From positions 3,224,001-3,288,000 of the forward strand of contig NZ_SHKW01000001.1 of NCBI RefSeq assembly GCF_004217555.1: a stretch of 64,000 nt of DNA. Direction: 5' to 3'. The position numbers and the translations under genes are program-made. The notes beneath the pieces were generated by a model. It made no database searches. It was not told the DNA's origin and worked only from the letters and a program-made list of their open reading frames with translations. The DNA comes from Edaphobacter modestus. GTDB lineage: Bacteria; Acidobacteriota; Terriglobia; Terriglobales; Acidobacteriaceae. This document shows positions 26,987-35,488 of the stretch, piece by piece (position 1 is the first letter of the stretch; the number at the start of each line of letters is the position of its first letter).

Positions 26987-28683
26987 TTCGTCCTCCCCAT
27001 CGGCTTGTAGGAAAGCTGAAGAGTAAGTTCGTTATTGCGTTGCGGCTGCGGAGACAACAGCGGGAAGCGCCACCACTCTGCCTGGTCTTCGAGGCGTAGT
27101 TGCCATTCGGAACTGAGGGCGATATCGGCGGTTGCACGAAAATCGCGTACGTAGCCCCCATGCAGGAACTCACTGCTGGAGTTCATACTGCGTCCACTCA
27201 CCTCGAGTGAGGAACGCGGCGAAACCTGCCAAGTCGCCCACATTTGCTCCCCATAACCTTCCCTACCGATCCAGCTACCAATCAACTGGCGGTTATTCGT
27301 GTAGCCGCTCAGGTAATGGACATTGAAGTAGTAGTAGCCTGGAAACTCGTCTCGATGCGGGGAAACAAGGCCTTCTGCGCGGATTGTCAGATGGGGTACC
27401 CTCGGAACACATCGAAGAGCAAACCCTGAGATCCATACACTCCGCTTCGCATAGTTCAATGGAAAGGGTTCATCTTCTGTGAAGGTATCTATGTATCCCG
27501 TCAGGCATTCGCGGAGACCAGGAATCCGATACTCGGCATCGAAGGCAACGCGCCGGTCGCCCGGGTCATTTTCTTCGTCTCCAGTCCCAACGGAAAAGAC
27601 GCTCCGCAGAAATGTCGAAGTGGTCACAGGCGCTCCTTGGCCGCCAAAGAGCACTGTACGCGAGACACCGAACTGGAAATTCGGCGTTGGCTCAAACGTA
27701 ACCTTTTCTCCATGAATCCATGGCTGGTTGCCAAGAGCCACCCCGGGGGTTCCGAACGTCTGGTGATCTGTGTGAATATACTGCGCACCATCGAGGCGGC
27801 CTACCAGCAGCTGCGCCCGAATCGGGCCTAGCAAATTCAGGAATCCCGGCAACTTAAACGGCCGCACGCGATCGTAGCGAAGCATTGTGATTGGCTCTGC
27901 ATTGTTGCTGAAAAGAGTAGAGCCACTTCTCGCCGGTCCCCACCAAAGAGTCTGCTTGCCAAAGGTAAGCTGATTGTTGGCGAAGGCGTATGAGATATTC
28001 GCGTCGAGCAATCGTCCACGAAGAAAGTTCGATGGCAGCCCGGATGCCGCAGCTGGCGTGAAGTCAGCAGCGGCAATCTGCTGCTGAGCGGAAGCGTTCG
28101 GAACAGGCGCCGATGGCACACGCTGGATCTCGCCTCTGACGTAAGCAGCGAAAGGCCCGGCGGTCGCTCGGACTGACATCCCCGAATAAAGGTTTACGCC
28201 CTGACCGAACGGACGGCCGTAATCATCCACATGCGATTCCGCGAAGTGGTAACCGTCCGTCAACGGCCTGCCAGAGATCGACGTGATGCGCTGATCTATC
28301 GACTCAATCCTGAACTCTACATTTCGACCACCAGCACGGCGCCGAAGCTCTGAGGCGAATTCCAGCCTCAGAGCTCGCAATGTCTTGGCGACATCGTCGC
28401 TGACGGGCTCGTCTGCCGTTAGATCATCGGCCTCTTCCAACAAACGGGCGCAGTCAAGGCGCGTCCAGGGACGCAGATTGAAGAATGCGCTTTGAACATA
28501 GCCTTTCGCCGCCAGCAATTCGAAGGCTGGATAGATCCAGCTCTCCACGGGAACATAAGGCGATGCCATGTTCGCGGCGTTGCTCTGGGATCGGTCACCC
28601 GGTCCGGAGAAGCCTGCGGCTTGTCGATTCGCATTGAACATAAGACTCATGAGAATCACCGTAAACGTGCGAGACGCCAACAT
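26983..28683 (-). CDS. Capsule assembly protein, Wzi family
   Basis: 566 residues from ATG 28683, 5 bp after the SLBB gene ends. A hydrophobic signal (SRTFTVILMSLMFNA) leads into a helical segment, YVPVESWIYPAFELLAAKGYV, the usual Wzi front end, and then many amphipathic beta strands. NNQLTFGKQTLWWGPARSGSTLFSNNAEPI is the strongly conserved Wzi core, and the C-terminus ends as an outer-membrane strand (LTLQLSYKP). Wzi is an outer-membrane barrel lectin that anchors group 1 capsule; many Acidobacteriota loci have a larger relative beside the SLBB exporter, as here. The open frame extends 57 codons further upstream inside the SLBB gene and is not used. Confidence 0.88.
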   Translation of the reverse strand: MLASRTFTVILMSLMFNANRQAAGFSGPGDRSQSNAANMASPYVPVESWIYPAFELLAAKGYVQSAFFNLRPWTRLDCARLLEEADDLTADEPVSDDVAKTLRALRLEFASELRRRAGGRNVEFRIESIDQRITSISGRPLTDGYHFAESHVDDYGRPFGQGVNLYSGMSVRATAGPFAAYVRGEIQRVPSAPVPNASAQQQIAAADFTPAAASGLPSNFLRGRLLDANISYAFANNQLTFGKQTLWWGPARSGSTLFSNNAEPITMLRYDRVRPFKLPGFLNLLGPIRAQLLVGRLDGAQYIHTDHQTFGTPGVALGNQPWIHGEKVTFEPTPNFQFGVSRTVLFGGQGAPVTTSTFLRSVFSVGTGDEENDPGDRRVAFDAEYRIPGLRECLTGYIDTFTEDEPFPLNYAKRSVWISGFALRCVPRVPHLTIRAEGLVSPHRDEFPGYYYFNVHYLSGYTNNRQLIGSWIGREGYGEQMWATWQVSPRSSLEVSGRSMNSSSEFLHGGYVRDFRATADIALSSEWQLRLEDQAEWWRFPLLSPQPQRNNELTLQLSYKPMGRTK

Positions 28684-28688
28684 GGGAC

Positions 28689-31679
28689 CTAGAGGGCCGC
28701 CACCGCAATTCCAGCGGTAATGGCGATGGAAGACGCAAGCTGCGCCGTAGTCAGAAGATTCCGCCAGAGGAGCGAGTTTCCGATGATCTTCTGCGGCACC
28801 ACGACAACATCGCCAGGACTCAGCCTGGTCGAGAGCACATCTGGATCGAACCATCCACCTGAGTGCCGGCCGACGACCGAACCGTTTGCGCGGATGATGA
28901 AGATCTCCTTACGATTTGCGGTTGAGTTCGTCCCTCCTGCATGGCTCAGGTACCAGGCGGCCGTCTTTCCCGGAGCGAACGTGAGCGCCGTGGCGTTGTA
29001 GACCTGCCCCGACACAAGCACGAAGCCCGGACGTTTCGGAATTGTCAGCACATCACCTCTCCGCAACTCGATGTCTGCGGGAGTATTGGCCCAGCTATCG
29101 ATATCGGCGCTGATATGAATCACCATGCGCCCAGTAGCGGGATGGCTCTTAAGTTGCGTAACCGCCTGCTCCTGCTGCGCCTTGATCAGCTGCAGGGTGC
29201 CCCCCGTATCACCACTCCCGACAGCCGGTCCAAGTCGCGCGGCCGCGGAGTTTGTGTCGATCTGACGAATAAGTTCCTGACGGCTTTTCTCCTCGAGATC
29301 ACGCACCTGCTCACGGATCAATACGGCGCCTTCCGGGTATGCGGTATCGCGCATTCCGCCGGCACGGCGAAGGACAGAACTGAGGCGCTCGCCTTCCTGA
29401 AAGCCATAGTTGCCAGGAAATTTGACCTGCCCCTGAATCGTGACGGATTCGCCAATCTCGTTCCATCCGGTGATCTGGTGGATCGTAAGGATGTCGCCGG
29501 GCTTGAGCGGAACATCCGCATTCGGTTCGCTTCCAGAAACAGCAGCGCCAATTTGGAGAGTGGAGACCCTCCCCGCAACACGGCTGCCGCCTTCGACACT
29601 GTAGCTCGTCAGGTCGGCACTATTCAGCAAAGCGTCGCGCTTGAACCCGCCTGCCATCCGCACAAGCTGGGCGGCCGTCATGCCGTTCGACAGCGGATAG
29701 GTTCCTGGCCGTAGCACCTCACCATGAACTATGACCTTCGGCGTATCCACCTCATATCGTCCAAAGATGCGGATCGTATCGAAGGGCTGAAGAGTGAGAT
29801 TTTCATTACCAATCAACACCTCAGAAACATTGAAGGCGATGGTCTCTGCGTGGAGATCAGGGGGAACGAGACGTACAATCTCGCCGTGGGCCGCCGGCTC
29901 GGGCAACATATCCTGATAACTGTGCAGCACATCGTTGAGCCGCATGCCGTCGGTATAGGACAAGCGACCCGGGCGAACGACGTGGCCTTGAAGATAGATC
30001 GCTCGCTCGCTGTAAGGAAGAATCGGAGCGATATGGATGCGGTCTCCGTCCTTGACCACAAACGTCTCGATTGCAGCTCGGTCCGTCTGCAAATCCTGTC
30101 CACTGACGCCCTTCAGCGTTACCGTTTCCCGCTGACGATTGGCATCGATGCGCTCGATCGTGATGTGCCCCAGGGAGGCTGCGGCCGTTAGACCGCCAGC
30201 ATCCTCGAGCACCGAAGCAAGAGTCGATTCGCCGGGCTTCAGTTCATAGATGGCTGGCCGCTTTATTGCACCAGAAATAGCGACCTGCGAACCCGCCGGA
30301 GGTACCTGAAGCGTGTCTCCGCTTTCGAAACGGGCGCTGCCCTTTCGAATTCCGTGGAGGAGGAAATCATAGAGATCGATATCCTCGATCAATGCCTGTC
30401 CACGGTAGTGCCGGACAATGCGAAGAGAGCCAACCGAGGTGGGTCCGCCAGCGGCATAGAGCGCACTCAGAGGGGTCGACAAGGAGCTAATGTCATACCC
30501 CCCCGGCCGTTGCACATCTCCAACAACATAGACACGCACCGAACGCAACCGAGAGATCGTGACGGCGACCCGAACATTCCGATATTGCTGCTTGAGTGCG
30601 CCTTCGATCAGGCTCTCTGCCCTTTGAAGCGGCAGGCCGGCAACTTGGAGCGAGCCCGCGTCGGGTAACAGAATATGACCGTCCCGGTCGATCACCCGGC
30701 TGATGCTTTGCGTGACTCCGCCCCACAGGCTAATGGCGAGGGTATCGCCCGGACCGACGACATAATCTGGACCCAAAGGGATATCAAGCGGAGTGTCTCT
30801 CGTGGACACACCGCGTCCCATAGAGGGGAACTCCCGACTCACGAAGACCTCTGAGCCAAACCGCTTCAAAGGAGCTGCATGCTCTGGAACCTGTGTGTAT
30901 AAATCACGCATGGAGCGTAAGTTGTAGGGAGTGGGCAGGCGCAGCACCTTCGGTACATCGGTCGAGGCGTTTGTCTCTTCCTTCCCACGGTTTTCCATCT
31001 TGTCCCGGCTGTTTCCTGCAGGGAGAGTCGTGCGCGGTTGGCCGTCTCCACCGCTCTCAAGATTAGAGAACCCCGTATCTCCCCCTGTACTCATGCCAGA
31101 CGGGCTCGTGCTCTGGCCATCGGATGACGGTAAACCAAACTGCGAATCGTTCTGCGCGGGCCCGGCACCGGCACTCTGGAGTCCCCCTTGGGGAACATAC
31201 CCACGTGCCCTCAAATAGGTCGTAACATTTGCGCGCACACTGGCATTCGTCGCGATCTGGTTGTAAAGCATCTCGTCGGTGATGTCGGTCGCCTCAATCT
31301 GCGTGCCCTGCTGTTGCAGACGATCGGCAACCTGCGATTTCACGTCCATCAGCAGATTTTCGTTTTGCTGTAAAATCCGGATAATTTGATCGGCGGGCAG
31401 CGACGCTACGGGCGCATCCAGATTGCTTGAAGTTGTGACGGCGCTGCGATCGTCCGCAGAATCCGAGCTGCCGCCAAACGCCAGCGTGGCTGCACTCGGA
31501 TCATCGTTCGTCGGGGTTTGCGACGTATCCTGCGTCGAACCAGAACCGAGCACTCCCTGAGCCCTTGCATTGCCTGCCAGGAGAAACAACGATCCCACAG
31601 CGGATGCCAGTGCCAAGAGAATCACGCGTGAAGTGCGAGCGAAACAGGTATGCGGATACGCGTGTTGCCTTAGAGTCAT
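28689..31679 (-). CDS. Wza-like polysaccharide export protein with several SLBB domains
   Basis: 996 residues from ATG 31679 (GTG 31691 possible). A signal peptide (VILLALASAVGSLFLLAGNARA) precedes a low-complexity S/G/T/Q-rich region to about residue 240. The Poly_export domain starts at YVVGPGDTLAISLWGG, and a series of SLBB modules follows with repeated V-x-G-x-V-x-x-P-G-x-Y/L motifs (VYVVGDVQRPGGYD, IYLQGHVVRPGRL, VIVHGEVLRPGTYP, VTIQGQVKFPGNYG, VLVSGQVYNATAL). The C-terminus has a hydrophobic helix (LASSIAITAGIAVAAL), as in Wza, where it crosses the outer membrane. It forms the export channel. First gene of the compact operon; the region 31.7-32.6 kb should hold its promoter. Confidence 0.93.
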   Translation of the reverse strand: MTLRQHAYPHTCFARTSRVILLALASAVGSLFLLAGNARAQGVLGSGSTQDTSQTPTNDDPSAATLAFGGSSDSADDRSAVTTSSNLDAPVASLPADQIIRILQQNENLLMDVKSQVADRLQQQGTQIEATDITDEMLYNQIATNASVRANVTTYLRARGYVPQGGLQSAGAGPAQNDSQFGLPSSDGQSTSPSGMSTGGDTGFSNLESGGDGQPRTTLPAGNSRDKMENRGKEETNASTDVPKVLRLPTPYNLRSMRDLYTQVPEHAAPLKRFGSEVFVSREFPSMGRGVSTRDTPLDIPLGPDYVVGPGDTLAISLWGGVTQSISRVIDRDGHILLPDAGSLQVAGLPLQRAESLIEGALKQQYRNVRVAVTISRLRSVRVYVVGDVQRPGGYDISSLSTPLSALYAAGGPTSVGSLRIVRHYRGQALIEDIDLYDFLLHGIRKGSARFESGDTLQVPPAGSQVAISGAIKRPAIYELKPGESTLASVLEDAGGLTAAASLGHITIERIDANRQRETVTLKGVSGQDLQTDRAAIETFVVKDGDRIHIAPILPYSERAIYLQGHVVRPGRLSYTDGMRLNDVLHSYQDMLPEPAAHGEIVRLVPPDLHAETIAFNVSEVLIGNENLTLQPFDTIRIFGRYEVDTPKVIVHGEVLRPGTYPLSNGMTAAQLVRMAGGFKRDALLNSADLTSYSVEGGSRVAGRVSTLQIGAAVSGSEPNADVPLKPGDILTIHQITGWNEIGESVTIQGQVKFPGNYGFQEGERLSSVLRRAGGMRDTAYPEGAVLIREQVRDLEEKSRQELIRQIDTNSAAARLGPAVGSGDTGGTLQLIKAQQEQAVTQLKSHPATGRMVIHISADIDSWANTPADIELRRGDVLTIPKRPGFVLVSGQVYNATALTFAPGKTAAWYLSHAGGTNSTANRKEIFIIRANGSVVGRHSGGWFDPDVLSTRLSPGDVVVVPQKIIGNSLLWRNLLTTAQLASSIAITAGIAVAAL

Positions 31680-31691
31680 AAAGGGGGTCAC

Positions 31692-32628
31692 ACCAATGAA
31701 AGCAGCACCTGCTTGAGTTGCCGACTTCTCCTATCTCCTTATCGACCCTAGAGAACGGACACATCCGCAGTGTCATGGGTACATCAGTGAATTGTCATTT
31801 CTTCGTTGCCTCCAATTTAGAGCCCCGATAACGCCCGGTTGTGCGCAGCAGCATCCCGGATAACTCCACACGAGAGGAGTGACATCAATTGACAAAGAAC
31901 AGATGATCCGGGGGACAAATATGCCGCGTTCGATTCAACTCCGTGTGCTCTACAGGTGGTCGTGCGAGCCTCTATCTTTCCGGACAGCCACCTGGACGTT
32001 GGCTTGTCTTAATCAGTCGATTGTTGCAAGGAGGCGAGAGAACTTCTATGGGACGCATATATGGTCGGAACCGAAGACACAGCGTTCCGGCTGCGCTCTG
32101 AGTCCCCTCGTGGTCATCACGCGCAGGGAGACTGGACTGAGGGGACTATCGGACTCAGGCATTCGGCGGATCAGAACTCATCAATCCCAACAGTCCTATG
32201 ACAACTGCTTGACTGTGAGTTGACAACTGTTTCTGTAAGCCACTCTATCCTTACTACAATACGGGACTGTATACGCGACTCTGGTGAATGCGCGCTGTAG
32301 AGCCAACGCAGAGAGGTGGCATTCACTTGTCCGTATTCGATAGCAAAGGAATTTCGGAAGGAACTCAACTTCGCGACCTGTCCAAACCCTCGGCTGCTGG
32401 TAGCCCTCCCTCAGAGGGGCAGTCGCCAGCCCAAGAATCAATCCTGATCAACAGGAAAGTAATGTCCCATATAAATCGAGAGCAGCGAATCCGTGAGGCT
32501 GTGCTGTGGCGAAGGTGAAGATGCTCTCTGTCAGAGGACGAGCTTCTCAGACAGAGAGTGACTCTCGACATCCAGAGCTATTTGGATGTAAAGTTTCGTC
32601 CTTCCGAACGTCTCACGGATGAAAGTAC
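31692..32628. other. Long non-coding region upstream of the export operon
   Basis: About 940 bp without a supported gene. It should contain the promoter and regulatory sites for the minus-strand export operon. Two copies of TGACAACTG (32199-32207 and 32221-32229), 22 bp apart start to start, are spaced two helical turns apart and could be an activator or repressor site. CTCTCTGTC at 32524-32532 and GACAGAGAG at 32550-32558 form a 9-bp stem-loop. Confidence 0.45.
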
Positions 32629-32840
32629 ATTCCTGTTATCGAAGAGAACATGCCTCCATCACATTTTGGGCACTGACTGGCGCATATCCGAGTGCAATAG
32701 CGGTACACTCACCAGCTTTTCCCTGTTTCGATAAATTGCTCTAAATTACGGTCGCTCAGCTACTTAGGGCTATACTCAATTACGCCGGCATTTCTTTTAT
32801 TTCATAGACTTACATCGTTGGGTCAAAACTCATAATCCCT
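32629..32840. repeat. Dispersed repeat R3 (solo IS110 5' end)
   Basis: 212 bp, roughly 90% identical by eye to R1 (8074-8286) and in the same orientation. The left part corresponds to the first codons of the IS110 transposase on the minus strand (MRQSV...), but no transposase body follows. The right part is non-coding and ends in AAAACTCATAATCCCT. From the next base the sequence continues as a tRNA 3' half, unlike R1. Confidence 0.75.
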
Positions 32841-32872
32841 TGGTTGGGGGTTCAAATCCCTCCGGCCCACCA
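32830..32872 (+). pseudogene. 3' half of a CAT-anticodon tRNA
   Basis: The sequence from CTCATAA runs through TCCCT (3' anticodon stem), TGGTT (variable loop), GGGGG TTCAAAT CCCTC (T arm) to CGGCCCACCA, an acceptor 3' strand with encoded CCA that is one base short. The acceptor 5' strand, the D arm and the 5' anticodon stem (expected AGGGA) are missing and replaced by repeat R3. It is a tRNA interrupted in the anticodon loop, a common attachment point for integrating elements. Its T arm differs from that of the intact tRNA at 8361-8437, so it came from another gene. Confidence 0.75.
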
Positions 32873-33025
32873 AAATCCAAGTTCACAAACCAAATAAGGC
32901 ACGCAGGCGGAACCGCGCCTCATCGTTTCGGGGCCCTCATCATTTCGCAATGGTGAGTTACTCGAGACGGCTTCGAATAGGTGCGAGACTGGAAGGTGAA
33001 ATATCCAGGAAGGAGTCCGAGCGGC

Positions 33026-33976
33026 TTGATTATCAGGAATTTTGAATATTTGCTGGCATTGAATAAGGAAAGACACTTCGCGCGGGCCGCTGCTGCCTGC
33101 AGGGTATCGCAACCCACCCTGTCCGCGGGGATCAAGCAGCTGGAAGAGGATATGGACGTGCTGATCGTGAAACGCGGCCAACGGTTTGAGGGCTTCACGC
33201 GCGAGGGCGAACGCGTGCTGGCGTGGGCGCAGCAGATGCTCGAAGACTGCACGCGGTTGAAGCAGGAGCTGCACGTGCTGCGCGATCATGCCATGCAGGG
33301 TCCATTTCGTCTGGGGATGTTGGCAGCAACCTCAGCACTGGCCTCCGTGCTGAGCGTGGCGTTCGCGGAAAAATTTCCGGAGTTGCAAATCTCGATGGAG
33401 ACAGGTGACCCGGAGCGCCTGTTGCAGAGGGTGCGGCAGGGCGAGATGGATGTGGCGCTGATGTATCTGGACGAGCCAGTGAGCGAGGGGCTGGATGGAT
33501 ATGCACTCTATCGGGAGCGTCTGTTTCTCGTGACAACGGGGGACGCAGGCAACGGTCGTCGCGTGTCATGGGAGGAGGTGGCGACATTACCGCTGTGCCT
33601 GTTGCGGTCGGCTGTCCCACGCACTGCGGAGACACAACTGAATAAAGCCCCCAAGGTGATCCATACGGATTCGGCAGCAGTGATGGCCGCGCATGTGGGG
33701 ACGGGACGGTGGTCCACGGTGCTTCCTCAGTCGCTCGTAACGATGTTGGCGAAGACGCCTGCTCTGCGGGCGATCGCGATTGCAAAGCCCGGCGAGCAGG
33801 TGAATGTGGGATTTGTGACGGTGAAGAGCGACCCATTGCCTGCTGCCGTGCATGCCCTCATGGAGATGGCGCACACCCCGGAGCTGGTCGATGCAATACG
33901 CGCGATGCTCGAGACCTATAAGAACTATCAGCCAAAGGATTCCCGCAGGGTCAGTGCGCCGAAGCAGCAGTCCTGA
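33026..33976 (+). CDS. LysR-family transcriptional regulator
   Basis: 316 residues from TTG 33026, which has AGGAAGGAG 10 nt upstream and gives the usual LysR length; GTG 32981 would add fifteen residues. FEYLLALNKERHFARAAAACRVSQPTLSAGIKQLEEDM is the winged helix-turn-helix, and the substrate-binding domain starts near PFRLGMLAATSALASVL. It precedes hxlB and hxlA on the same strand, so it probably controls that pair in response to a metabolite such as formaldehyde or a sugar phosphate. The effector is inferred from position only. Note KxLxRxGQxF-like VKRGQRFEGFT in place of the more common RxxRxVxLT. Confidence 0.85.
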   Translation: MIIRNFEYLLALNKERHFARAAAACRVSQPTLSAGIKQLEEDMDVLIVKRGQRFEGFTREGERVLAWAQQMLEDCTRLKQELHVLRDHAMQGPFRLGMLAATSALASVLSVAFAEKFPELQISMETGDPERLLQRVRQGEMDVALMYLDEPVSEGLDGYALYRERLFLVTTGDAGNGRRVSWEEVATLPLCLLRSAVPRTAETQLNKAPKVIHTDSAAVMAAHVGTGRWSTVLPQSLVTMLAKTPALRAIAIAKPGEQVNVGFVTVKSDPLPAAVHALMEMAHTPELVDAIRAMLETYKNYQPKDSRRVSAPKQQS

Positions 33977-34100
33977 ATTCTCTGCATCGACCCTGAGCTG
34001 CTCCATCGATTGAAAAAAAACTATCGATTGAAAAAAGCTATCAGCAGATTTGAATTTCCTGTTTGATCGGCGCAAACCGCGATGCGACTCTGAATGAGTG

Positions 34101-34679
34101 ATGTTCAACCATTGTGTCGAAATACCGAGTTATTCGTCTTCCCAGGTACTCCTGCTGAAAGAACTGGACCGCACTCTTGCCGCGGTGAATGAAGCAGAGA
34201 TCGCTGTTGCGCGCGAGATGATTCTTCTGGCCAGGCGCGTCTTCGTGACTGGCGCCGGGCGCAGCGGACTGGCGCTGAAGATGGCTGCCATGCGCCTCAT
34301 GCATCTGGGGCTGGTCGTGCATGTAGCTGGTGAGGTGACGGCCCCGGCCATCGGTCAGGGAGATCTGCTACTCGTGGCCTCGGGATCGGGCACCACGGCA
34401 GGCGCAGTGCATGCGGCTGAAGTGGCACGAAACGTTCAAGCACAGGTCCTCGTGCTCACCGCCGCGCCCGCATCGAAGCTCGGCCAACTGGCGCAAGGCT
34501 TGATCGTGATTCCGGCAGCCACCAAGCAGGACCACGGCGGAGTGAGGTCCGAGCAGTATTCGGGAGCGTTGTTTGAGCAAAGTGTGCTGCTGGTGATGGA
34601 CGCACTATTTCAGGTGATGTGGCACGAACGCGGAGAGAGCGCGGAGCAGCTGTGGAAGCGCCACGCGAATCTGGAATAA
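34101..34679 (+). CDS. hxlB: 6-phospho-3-hexuloisomerase
   Basis: 192 residues of single SIS-domain fold. VFVTGAGRSGLALKMAAMRLMHLG is the conserved phosphosugar-binding entry, LLLVASGSGTTAGAVHAAEVA the second SIS motif, and SEQYSGALFEQSVLLVMDAL the C-terminal helix of HxlB/PHI proteins. It converts D-arabino-3-hexulose 6-phosphate to fructose 6-phosphate, the second step of the ribulose monophosphate pathway. ATG 34101 is preferred to GTG 34098. It lies 124 bp after the LysR gene and 91 bp before hxlA. In methylotrophs the order is often hxlA-hxlB or a fusion; here they are separate and reversed. Confidence 0.9.
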   Translation: MFNHCVEIPSYSSSQVLLLKELDRTLAAVNEAEIAVAREMILLARRVFVTGAGRSGLALKMAAMRLMHLGLVVHVAGEVTAPAIGQGDLLLVASGSGTTAGAVHAAEVARNVQAQVLVLTAAPASKLGQLAQGLIVIPAATKQDHGGVRSEQYSGALFEQSVLLVMDALFQVMWHERGESAEQLWKRHANLE

Positions 34680-34770
34680 CGTCTTCCCCTTTGGCAGACC
34701 CTTCGCGGGCTTATCTCGGCTAGTTGGTATCATCGCTGATTTTTTCAATACTTAGAAACGGAGTACAAAA

Positions 34771-35403
34771 ATGAAACTGCAGGTTGCAATAGATCTACTC
34801 TCGACGGCGGATGCGCTGGCGTTGCTTAACAAGGTTGCGGAACACGTAGATGTGATCGAGCTGGGAACCCCTCTTATCAAACAGCAGGGACTGAGCGTCG
34901 TTACAAATGTGAAGGCGGCGTATCCTGACAAGCTGGTGTTTGCAGACATGAAGACCATGGATGCGGGCGAGCTCGAAGCCGACCTCGCGTTCAAGGCAGG
35001 GGCGGATATTATGACCGTGCTGGCTACAGCGGCTGACAGCACCATTGCCGGCGCGGTGAAGGCAGGCAAAGCGCACGGCAAGGCAGTCGTGGCCGACATG
35101 ATCGGTGTAGCGGATAAGGCTGCGCGGCTTCACGAGCTGAAGGCCATGGGCGTGAGCTGGGTTGAACTGCATGCGGGGCTCGATGAGCAGGCGCAGGCAG
35201 GCTATTCGATTGAGAAACTGCTCGAGGTCGGGCGCAGTGCCGACATGCCATTCTCGGTTGCCGGCGGCATCAACGCAGAGCGCATCGGAGGGGTCGAATC
35301 TGCAGGTGCAACCATTGCGGTTGCCGGTGCCGCGATCTATGGCGCAAAAGATCCCGGAGCCGCAGCTGCAGGTCTTCGGAAGAAGATCAAGCAACTGGGA
35401 TAA
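34771..35403 (+). CDS. hxlA: 3-hexulose-6-phosphate synthase
   Basis: 210 residues, the full length of the family. LQVAIDLLSTADALAL and VIELGTPLIKQQG are beta-1/beta-2 of the orotidine-decarboxylase-like barrel, and FADMKTMDAGELEADLAFKAGAD has the D-x-K-x-x-D catalytic motif. VELHAGLDEQ and FSVAGGINAERI complete the phosphate site. It condenses formaldehyde with ribulose 5-phosphate; in non-methylotrophs it detoxifies formaldehyde or, in reverse, makes pentose phosphates. GGAGTACAAAA gives a clear ribosome-binding site before ATG 34771. KGPDC in ascorbate use is a close relative, but the neighbouring hxlB favours the synthase. Confidence 0.92.
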   Translation: MKLQVAIDLLSTADALALLNKVAEHVDVIELGTPLIKQQGLSVVTNVKAAYPDKLVFADMKTMDAGELEADLAFKAGADIMTVLATAADSTIAGAVKAGKAHGKAVVADMIGVADKAARLHELKAMGVSWVELHAGLDEQAQAGYSIEKLLEVGRSADMPFSVAGGINAERIGGVESAGATIAVAGAAIYGAKDPGAAAAGLRKKIKQLG

Positions 35404-35488
35404 GCAGGAGCATCCATCCGAGAGGAGATGGCGCTCCATCGCGCTGTCTCCTCTTTTTCATTCGAGCGACCAGGTGGATGGCTTCGCG

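Noticed and set aside
8074-32872. Integrative element with its own integrase
   Set aside because: No tyrosine or serine integrase, relaxase or phage gene is found between the repeats, so only a possible island with lost or external mobility is proposed.
33195-33836. 213-codon minus-strand frame in the LysR gene
   Set aside because: Low-complexity Arg/Pro/Ser composition, antisense to a clear LysR gene.
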